A DNA stretch of 8,167 nt from TMED14 sp964475135 (GTDB lineage Bacteria > Bacteroidota > Bacteroidia > Flavobacteriales > Schleiferiaceae): positions 1 to 8,167 of the forward strand of contig CAYYWL010000045.1 of NCBI GenBank assembly GCA_964475135.1. Direction: 5' to 3'. How positions within the stretch are numbered: the first letter of the stretch is position 1; each line of letters opens with the position of its first letter. Under the pieces are notes generated by a model. The model worked only from the letters and a program-made list of their open reading frames with translations. It made no database searches and was not told the origin of the DNA. Below, one piece after another: positions 1 through 5,302 of the stretch. The position numbers and the translations under genes were made by a program.

Positions 1-948
1 GCCAGCTACCACGACATCGCGGCGGCGGGGGGCGGAATTTTGAATTCCGCAGCGGCCATAGCTACGGCTGACGAGTCCGAGCTACTGGACGGGCTGCTTC
101 AGCGGCTTGAAACGGCCCGAACCACCGGCACCGTAGCCGCTGAAATTAAGAGTGGCTATGGGCTGACGTTTGAGGCGGAACGCAAAATGCTCCGTGTAAT
201 TCGTCGCGCCCGCGAGCTCCAAGCCATGCCCCTATGGGCCACGTTTTTGGCGCTGCACGCCCTGCCCAAGGGTGCGAACCACGAATCCTACGTCGATGCG
301 GCCATTAACCAATGGCTTCCCGCACTTGCCGACGAGGGTCTCGTGGACTTTGTCGATGTCTTTTGCGAAGCCAACTACTTCAGCCCAAGCGATCTGTTGC
401 GGCTCGCCAAGGCCGCGGCGAAGCGCGGAATTCCGCTCAAAGCACACGTCAACCAGTTTCAGAGCATTGGGGGAATTGAAGCATCGGTGGCGGCTAGATC
501 GCGCAGCGTCGATCACCTTGAAGTCCTCAACGAGGCCGACCTCAAGAGCCTAACCCAAGCCTGGGCCCACAGCGACGGTCCAATGCCGGTAGCGTTGCCC
601 CACTGTTCGCTGTTTTTGAACATTCCCTACACGCCGGGACGGCAAATCATCGATGCAGGCTTGCCGCTGGCGATCGCGTCGGACTGCAACCCGGGTTCCG
701 CGCCGTCAAGCGACCTGCGCATGGCCTGGAGCCTCGCCACCCACCAAATGAAGCTGCGGGTCGACGAAGGCCTCGCAGCGCTCACGGCCAACGCCGCCTA
801 CGCTGTGGATTCCGAAGCCAGAATGGGCCGCATCCAGCCCGGCATGGAAGCGCACGTCATCCTCACCAAGCCCATGGCGGACTACGCCGAGCTTCCCTAC
901 TTCACCAGCGAACACCGAATCGCCCAAACCCTGATTTATGGCCAATAA
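1..948 (+). CDS. hutI: Imidazolonepropionase, 5'-partial (histidine degradation)
   Basis: This amidohydrolase-superfamily enzyme hydrolyses 4-imidazolone-5-propionate to N-formimino-L-glutamate, the third step of histidine degradation, in the cytoplasm. The open frame runs from base 1, so the gene begins upstream. The 315 visible residues lack roughly the first 90-100 of a normal protein of about 410, including the N-terminal HxH metal motif. Visible landmarks are GGGILNSA (bases 31-54), EIKSGYGLT (139-165), the metal-ligand histidine in KAHVNQF (codon 445-447), SVDHLE (505-522) and the aspartate in ASDCNPGS (codon 682-684). The GGGILNSA form is typical of Bacteroidota HutI. The start at base 40 is only an internal alternative codon, because recognisable HutI sequence continues to the window edge. 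The 3' end overlaps hutG by 11 bases, indicating one operon. Identification is firm from motifs and neighbours. Confidence 0.95.
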   Translation, partial: ASYHDIAAAGGGILNSAAAIATADESELLDGLLQRLETARTTGTVAAEIKSGYGLTFEAERKMLRVIRRARELQAMPLWATFLALHALPKGANHESYVDAAINQWLPALADEGLVDFVDVFCEANYFSPSDLLRLAKAAAKRGIPLKAHVNQFQSIGGIEASVAARSRSVDHLEVLNEADLKSLTQAWAHSDGPMPVALPHCSLFLNIPYTPGRQIIDAGLPLAIASDCNPGSAPSSDLRMAWSLATHQMKLRVDEGLAALTANAAYAVDSEARMGRIQPGMEAHVILTKPMADYAELPYFTSEHRIAQTLIYGQ

Positions 949-1864
949 TCCATGGTCCCACTTGTATACGCCACGCGCTGGAGAGCAGCGTCTTGGCGAC
1001 GCGCTCGCCCCACTGGGTGAGGCGCCGTTTGTGCTGTTCGGCATTGCCGAAGACCTGGGTGTGCGTGCCAACGGCGGGCGGCCCGGTGCCGCCGAGAGCC
1101 CTGAAGCGGTCTTTCGGGCGCTCCTGAACATCCCCTGCAACGACTGGGTGCGCGGGTCTGACTTCGCCTGGGGCGGAACCTTGGATTTACGCCATACGAG
1201 CAGCGTGGATGCGGTGGACGAGGCGGTTCATGCTGCGGTGCTGCCGTGGATGAAGGCCGGATGCGTTCCGCTGGTAGTGGGTGGCGGCCACAATAACGCG
1301 CTACCCCTGCTGTGGGCCGCGTCTGAAGCCCACGGCAAAGCCGTCCACGCCATAAACCTCGATCCGCACCCCGACGTGCGCGACCTAGAAGGGCGCCACA
1401 GCGGCAACGGATTCAGCTACGCCCATTCGCGGGGCTACCTCGACCGCTATGCGGTGCTGGGTCTGAGTGAGTACGCCGTGAACGCTGCAAGCCTTGAACG
1501 ACTAAAGTCCACTGAAGGCTGGGCGTTTGAAACGTTTGAATCGTGGGCGGTGCGCGGCGAAACCTCTTGGGAATCTGCGCTCGACCGCATGCTTGGCCAC
1601 GTGCAGATCGGTCCATTTGGGCTCGAAATCGACGTGGACGGAATTTCTGGCGCTCCGTCGAGCGCTCAAACGGCGAGCGGATGGACCTGGCTTCAAGCTC
1701 GCGAACTGGCCTACCGCGCCGGACAAACCGGTCAAGTTGCCTACGTGCACCTCACCGAACTGGCGCTGAACTTCGCTTCTGAGGGCGAGCGTCCCGGCCA
1801 AGCTAAAGCCGCCGCCATGCTTCTGCTTGACTTTGTGCGCGGAACCCAAAACCTACCCTGGTAG
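938..1864 (+). CDS. hutG: Formimidoylglutamase, arginase/ureohydrolase family
   Basis: This 308-residue protein belongs to the Mn-dependent ureohydrolase (arginase) family. It is predicted to hydrolyse N-formimino-L-glutamate to L-glutamate and formamide. All six expected metal ligands are visible: His118 in GGGHNN, Asp142/His144/Asp146 in NLDPHPD, and Asp232/Asp234 in EIDVDG. The GRHSGNGFSYA segment (153-162) follows the second motif, as in Bacteroidota formimidoylglutamases, and the N-terminal GVRANGGRPGA (41-51) also fits that group. The canonical GGDHS and DAHxD boxes are altered to GGGHNN and DPHPD, so arginase or agmatinase activity is less likely. The ATG at 938 lies inside the hutI end (11-base overlap), and the stop overlaps the ftcD start by one base. 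Substrate assignment rests on family and operon context. Another ureohydrolase substrate is possible but less likely. Confidence 0.88.
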   Translation: MANNPWSHLYTPRAGEQRLGDALAPLGEAPFVLFGIAEDLGVRANGGRPGAAESPEAVFRALLNIPCNDWVRGSDFAWGGTLDLRHTSSVDAVDEAVHAAVLPWMKAGCVPLVVGGGHNNALPLLWAASEAHGKAVHAINLDPHPDVRDLEGRHSGNGFSYAHSRGYLDRYAVLGLSEYAVNAASLERLKSTEGWAFETFESWAVRGETSWESALDRMLGHVQIGPFGLEIDVDGISGAPSSAQTASGWTWLQARELAYRAGQTGQVAYVHLTELALNFASEGERPGQAKAAAMLLLDFVRGTQNLPW

Positions 1865-1866
1865 TG
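1862..1866 (+). promoter_or_regulatory. TAGTG stop/start overlap coupling hutG to ftcD
   Basis: The hutG stop (TAG, 1862-1864) and the ftcD GTG start (1864-1866) share one base. No Shine-Dalgarno-like sequence stands out before it. The arrangement suggests that ribosomes finishing hutG reinitiate on ftcD, so the two FIGLU-consuming enzymes would be made together. The overlap is seen directly; coupling is inferred. Confidence 0.6.
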
Positions 1867-2775
1867 CAGACACCGGCAGGATGGCTCGAATGCGTCGCCA
1901 ACGTGTCCGAGGGGCGCGACCCCACCGTACTCGACGCGCTTAGTTCCGCGCTACAGGCCGTACCTGAGCTGCAGCTATGGCACCGCGACGCCGGCTGGGA
2001 CGCCCACCGAACCGTCTACACGTTTGCGGGTCCCGCAGACGCCGTAGTGGACGGATGCTTTGCGTTAATTTCGGCCGCCGCCACACATATTGACATGCGA
2101 CAGCATCATGGGGCGCACCCGCGTATTGGTGCCGTAGATGTCTGCCCGTTAGTGTCTTTGCGACCTGAAGAATCGGCCCTCGCCGACGAAGCGGCCGAAC
2201 GAGTGGCTTCTGGACTGAGCGCGCTTCCCGCCGGTGGTTGGTTTTATTCACGCAACGCTCGACGCCCGGAATTCCGCCTGCTTGCCAACGTACGAAGAGG
2301 CCAGTACGAGGGTCTCGAAGTTCGCCAAAACGACTTCGACTTCGGAACCTATCACCCCGAATTTGGAGCAATGGCGCTGGGGGCACGCGACTTTTTGCTC
2401 GCCTACAACGTCAACCTTTCTGAAACCAACCTGGCCGTGGCCAAAGTCATTTCAGCGGCCGTTCGCGAGCACCCTGGCGGCGGATTGCCCGGCGTACGCG
2501 CCATCGGCTGGGATACTCCTGAATTTGGCTGCAGTCAAGTGAGCTGCAACATCACGGACCTCAACCAAGCGGTACTCAAGGATGTCTTCGACACCGTCAA
2601 CCAATTGGCAAAAACCCATGGGCTCGAAGCGCGTGGCTCTGAACTAATCGGTATGCCGCCCCTCGCGGCGTTCCGCGGATTCTCGTCTGCCGAAGAAGGC
2701 GCCAACTACCTTGGATTGAATTCGGTAGTTCCGTTTGACGTGCGCGACCGCGTCATCGAATACCGGTTCTCGTGA
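1864..2775 (+). CDS. ftcD: Glutamate formimidoyltransferase (single-domain FtcD)
   Basis: This enzyme transfers the formimino group of N-formimino-L-glutamate to tetrahydrofolate, giving glutamate and 5-formimino-THF, and so feeds histidine carbon into the one-carbon pool. The 303 residues correspond to the formiminotransferase part only. The cyclodeaminase domain fused to it in mammalian FTCD is absent, so a separate FchA-type cyclodeaminase would be needed elsewhere. Signatures are ECVANVSEGRD (residues 9-19), HRTVYTFAG (48-56), the HHGAHPRIGAVDVCP box (81-95) that in mammalian FTCD carries the catalytic histidine, NVNLSETN (182-189) and GSELIGMPPL (258-267). The start is GTG at 1864, sharing its G with the TAG stop of hutG (TAGTG). 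No better in-frame start keeps the N-terminal motif. It is the third gene of a tightly packed hut cluster. Confidence 0.93.
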   Translation: MQTPAGWLECVANVSEGRDPTVLDALSSALQAVPELQLWHRDAGWDAHRTVYTFAGPADAVVDGCFALISAAATHIDMRQHHGAHPRIGAVDVCPLVSLRPEESALADEAAERVASGLSALPAGGWFYSRNARRPEFRLLANVRRGQYEGLEVRQNDFDFGTYHPEFGAMALGARDFLLAYNVNLSETNLAVAKVISAAVREHPGGGLPGVRAIGWDTPEFGCSQVSCNITDLNQAVLKDVFDTVNQLAKTHGLEARGSELIGMPPLAAFRGFSSAEEGANYLGLNSVVPFDVRDRVIEYRFS

Positions 2776-2817
2776 ACCCGCGAAGCCCACACCCGTTATC
2801 ATCTTAAATAGTTACCC

Positions 2818-3519
2818 ATGGAATTCACGAACGCCCGCATTTTAATCACCGGAGGCTCTTCAGGCCTCGGCAAAGCCACCGCCCAACTCCTCATCGAGCG
2901 CGGAGCTCGCGTGGCCATCACCGGACGCGACCGCAGCAAACTCGAGCAAGTAGCCGCTGAACTGGGCGCCTGGGCCCTGCCTTATGATGCGAGCAAGGAG
3001 TCCGACATTATGGCGATGTACGCCGAGGTCGACCGCGAATGGGGAGGCCTAGATGTGCTCATCAACAACGCGGGCATCGGATTCTTTGGTCCCGTGGATG
3101 AAGTGTCGTGGTCGGACTTCGAAACCATTTTTCACACCAACGTATTTGGCGCCGCACTCATCGGTCGCGAAGCCGCTCGCCGAATGAAGGCCCAAAACAA
3201 GGGCAATATCATCAATATTGCTTCGAGTGCAGGGGTGCGCGGATTCAAAAACGGAACCATCTACGCCGCCTCTAAGTTTGCCGTGCGCGGAATGACCGAA
3301 TGCTGGCGCGACGAACTGCGTCCGTTCAACATTCGCGTGATGCTCGTGAACCCATCCGCAGTACCTACCGCATTCAACGTCGAGAACCGCGAAGAGAAGC
3401 CGCTTAAAGACAATATGCTCCGCCCCGAAGAGCTCGCCCACGCAATGGTGAGCGCACTGGCGATGGACGACCGCGGTTTCATCCCTGAACTCGGCGTTTG
3501 GGCTACCAACCCGTTTTAA
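2818..3519 (+). CDS. Short-chain dehydrogenase/reductase (classical SDR)
   Basis: This is a 233-residue classical SDR with a Rossmann fold, probably soluble. The cofactor-binding TGGSSGLG is at residues 11-18, NNAG at 83-86 and the catalytic-tetrad Asn at 108. The active-site Ser136 lies 13 residues before Tyr149 of the YAASK motif (Tyr149, Lys153). An arginine just after the second beta strand (TGR, 35-37) suggests a preference for NADP(H) over NAD(H). The length is slightly below the usual 240-260 residues, and the substrate-binding C-terminus is short. The substrate is unknown; the FabG-like resemblance is generic and should not be read as fatty-acid synthesis. It lies 42 bases after ftcD on the same strand and may be read through from the hut operon or have its own promoter. 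No convincing TAnnTTTG-type promoter is visible in that gap. It faces the oxygenase pair tail to tail. Confidence 0.9.
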   Translation: MEFTNARILITGGSSGLGKATAQLLIERGARVAITGRDRSKLEQVAAELGAWALPYDASKESDIMAMYAEVDREWGGLDVLINNAGIGFFGPVDEVSWSDFETIFHTNVFGAALIGREAARRMKAQNKGNIINIASSAGVRGFKNGTIYAASKFAVRGMTECWRDELRPFNIRVMLVNPSAVPTAFNVENREEKPLKDNMLRPEELAHAMVSALAMDDRGFIPELGVWATNPF

Positions 3520-3544
3520 CCAGTTACTAGCAACTAGTTGCTGG
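3520..3544. terminator. Hairpin at the convergent SDR / AlkB gene ends (possible bidirectional terminator)
   Basis: Bases 3520-3530 can pair with 3534-3544 around a three-base loop, forming an 11-position stem with one G-T wobble and one mismatch. The same stretch contains a perfect 14-base palindrome, AGCAACTAGTTGCT (3529-3542). It begins directly after the SDR stop and contains the AlkB stop codon (3527-3529). There is no good T-run on either side, only short TTT/TTAAAA stretches, so intrinsic termination is plausible but unproven. Confidence 0.4.
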
Positions 3545-4528
3545 CTTTAGCCGAGGATTCATCACCCGAAACCAAATGGGCGGAATAGCCGCTAGTACCA
3601 TCATGGCCGGATAGCCCGCGGGCATTTGTGGGGCCTCGTCAAAGTGGTCCAGTACAGGATAGGGCTTGTGGGGATGGGCGTGGTGGTCCGAATGCCGCGT
3701 GAGTTCAAACAACATAAAGCGGCCGAGCGGATGATTTGAATTCCAGGAATGAGCGGGCAGGGCGTTTTCGTAGCGAAACTCGCTCACTTTCTCGCGCAGC
3801 AGTCCGTAGTGCTCGATGTAGTTGACCGTTTCAAGCAGGATGATTCCCATTGCGGCCGCTGCAAGAAACGGGGTCAGCGCCGCAGGTGAGGCGAGCCAGA
3901 TTCCGCCGAGCATTAGTGCTTGCGCAGCACACAGTACCGCCATCAACCGAGGTTTGAGGCGCCAGGCCGTGGCCCATACGCCCGCAATGCTTCGAAACCA
4001 AAACGCATACAGCATTTCGCCGTAGCGCGCCGTCGACGCATCCTCAGGGGTTGCCACATTTTTGTGGTGGCCTAAGTTGTGGTCGATAAAAAACTGACCA
4101 TACAGCGTGGTGATGAGCAGCCCCTGGGCAAGCCGTTGGTAGTTGGCGTTCGGACGGTGGCCCAGTTCGTGGGCGACGTTGATGGCTAAGGTTCCGCACG
4201 AGACGCCCATCGCCGTAATGTGGCCCACCAACGAGGTGAGGTCGCCGGCGGCGCGGTCTTCGGGCACCACCATTAAAAAGAGAGCAATCGCACCGAGGTG
4301 AAGCGGAATCTGGACCAAAACCAGCGCGTCGTACCAGGGTTGGCGCAAGCGCTCGGCCCGCTGGGCCTCGCTTAGATTCGCGGCAAAGGTGGGCAGCACC
4401 GCCTCGAGCAGTGGCACGACTCCGAATGCAAACCCCAGTGCTGCAAACGACCACGGACCGCGACTGAGAAGCCCGACGTAGATGGAAGCAGGAAGAAGTA
4501 GCGAAAGCAGGTAGCGCAGTCCGGTCAT
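3527..4528 (-). CDS. AlkB-type membrane di-iron monooxygenase (alkane 1-monooxygenase family)
   Basis: This predicted integral membrane hydroxylase belongs to the fatty-acid desaturase/alkane hydroxylase superfamily. With the start at 4528 it has 333 residues. The histidine boxes are in the AlkB order: HELGH (120-124), DHNLGHHKNVATPEDAS (149-165, His150/154/155), the AlkB signature NYIEHYG (236-242) and RHSDHH (278-283). SWNSNH (261-266) and the FDEAPQMPAGY tail (296-306) are also AlkB-like. Hydrophobic segments lie near residues 5-45, 66-88, 100-118 and 195-235. The start at 4528 is preferred over 4555 because its ATG overlaps the upstream stop as ATGA and leads straight into a membrane segment; the longer start would overlap the upstream gene by 31 bases. 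AlkB enzymes act with rubredoxin, and none is encoded here. The substrate may be an alkane, fatty acyl chain or terpenoid; the CrtA-like partner favours an isoprenoid or lipid. Confidence 0.88.
   Translation of the reverse strand: MTGLRYLLSLLLPASIYVGLLSRGPWSFAALGFAFGVVPLLEAVLPTFAANLSEAQRAERLRQPWYDALVLVQIPLHLGAIALFLMVVPEDRAAGDLTSLVGHITAMGVSCGTLAINVAHELGHRPNANYQRLAQGLLITTLYGQFFIDHNLGHHKNVATPEDASTARYGEMLYAFWFRSIAGVWATAWRLKPRLMAVLCAAQALMLGGIWLASPAALTPFLAAAAMGIILLETVNYIEHYGLLREKVSEFRYENALPAHSWNSNHPLGRFMLFELTRHSDHHAHPHKPYPVLDHFDEAPQMPAGYPAMMVLAAIPPIWFRVMNPRLKPATSC
4525..4528 (-). promoter_or_regulatory. ATGA overlap coupling the CrtA-like gene to the AlkB-type gene
   Basis: Read on the minus strand, the ATG of the AlkB-type gene (4528-4526) overlaps the TGA stop of the CrtA-like gene (4527-4525). 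This is a classic translational-coupling arrangement. It decides the AlkB start and argues that the two oxygenases are made together. Confidence 0.65.
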
Positions 4529-5226
4529 GCATCCAAGATAGGGCGCGGCTCCCAACGGTCCAACACCTTCATCCTGAGGAACATTTCTTCGCTGTACCAG
4601 CCGTATTTACGGGTTTTGCGCACCATGGGTGCATGTTCACGGCTTCGGTAGGCAAAGGCGTCGAGGGCTTCGGCGTTGCGCCACACACTTAACGTGGCCT
4701 GTTCGACAAGGGGCAGCTCCCCTACTCCTTTGCGGTACATCAGGTCCGGCAACTGATCCAGGTGGCGGCTGGCACCTGGAACGTTCCACCAAAAGCGAAT
4801 CGCCTGCGACCACTTGATGCGCGCGCGGGTGAGCACAGCCACTTCGTCGGTTGGATCCAATGACGCGAGCGTAGCCCCCTCGAGGAGGTGTACGCCGCCC
4901 CAGCTTCCGTGGCCGCGAACGGGTTGTGCGTTCCAACCCCATTCCTCGTGGGCCGAGGTGCGCCATTCCGCCCATCGCGCATCGCCCTCAAAAAACGCCG
5001 AAGCATGGGCCTCAGTGTCCCAAACACCAAACCATGCATAGGTGCTGAAGTCGGGCCAGATTGAAAATCCGCTCCCGGCACCGCTCCCGAGCTGCTTGGC
5101 AAAGCGAAGTCCGTCGGCCGACCACGCTTGACGCAAGGCAAAACCCTGAGAACCAAAGGCCCACCACTGGGCTTTGCGGCCCTGCCAGCGAAAAAAACGC
5201 ACGGTAATAAACGGGGTGCTTGCCAT
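4525..5226 (-). CDS. CrtA-like protein (spheroidene monooxygenase family)
   Basis: This 233-residue protein (start at 5226) resembles CrtA, the spheroidene monooxygenase that introduces a keto group into acyclic carotenoids in purple bacteria. CrtA-like landmarks in order are the N-terminal RFFRW...WWAFG (10-25), GSGAGSGFSIWPD (47-59), YAWFGVW (63-69), VLTRARI (131-137) followed by RFWWNVP (144-150), GVGELPLVEQATLSVW (167-182) and GWYSEEMFLRMKVL (209-222). No transmembrane segment is evident. A start at 5277 is possible, but its 17 extra residues are not CrtA-like. The 5226 ATG is preceded by an A-rich ACAAA and a promoter-like element that the longer frame would swallow. It is the first gene of a two-gene minus-strand operon with the AlkB-type enzyme. 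No phytoene synthase or desaturase gene is in the window, so a carotenoid substrate is inference. Family membership is likely; function in this organism is open. Confidence 0.78.
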   Translation of the reverse strand: MASTPFITVRFFRWQGRKAQWWAFGSQGFALRQAWSADGLRFAKQLGSGAGSGFSIWPDFSTYAWFGVWDTEAHASAFFEGDARWAEWRTSAHEEWGWNAQPVRGHGSWGGVHLLEGATLASLDPTDEVAVLTRARIKWSQAIRFWWNVPGASRHLDQLPDLMYRKGVGELPLVEQATLSVWRNAEALDAFAYRSREHAPMVRKTRKYGWYSEEMFLRMKVLDRWEPRPILDA

Positions 5227-5302
5227 TTTGTCAGTTATCCTACGAAGGTAACGGCTGTGGCATGCCCCTTGTTCCATCGTGACCGCACTAAACGATTAAA
5301 AA
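5227..5302. promoter_or_regulatory. Divergent intergenic spacer between the CrtA-like gene and htpG
   Basis: This 76-base spacer must hold the promoters of both divergent units. On the plus side, the htpG start is preceded by ATTAAAAA, an A-rich context typical of Bacteroidota initiation without Shine-Dalgarno pairing. No convincing TAnnTTTG element was found for htpG, and no CIRCE-like heat-shock inverted repeat is present. Confidence 0.5.
5243..5250 (-). promoter_or_regulatory. Candidate Bacteroidota -7 promoter element for the oxygenase pair
   Basis: The minus strand reads TACCTTCG, one mismatch from the Bacteroidota -7 consensus TAnnTTTG, ending 16 bases upstream of the preferred ATG at 5226. 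No clear TTG -33 element lies at the usual distance. If real, it gives a very short leader and rules out the longer start at 5277. Confidence 0.35.

Noticed and set aside
32..50. Inverted repeat GCGGAATT / AATTCCGC with a 3-base centre
   Set aside because: It falls inside hutI and encodes the conserved GGGILNSA motif, so the symmetry is most simply explained by coding constraint.
706..1140. Minus-strand open frame across the hutI/hutG junction
   Set aside because: It is antisense to two well-supported genes and has low-complexity composition, no domain signature and no initiation signal.
2776..2817. Possible promoter in the ftcD-SDR gap (TATCATCTTAAATAG)
   Set aside because: It is AT-rich but matches TAnnTTTG poorly and has no TTG element at a sensible spacing. 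Read-through from ftcD is just as likely.
5281..5302. CIRCE-like or other heat-shock operator before htpG
   Set aside because: No TTAGCACTC / GAGTGCTAA inverted repeat or other clear dyad was found in the spacer.
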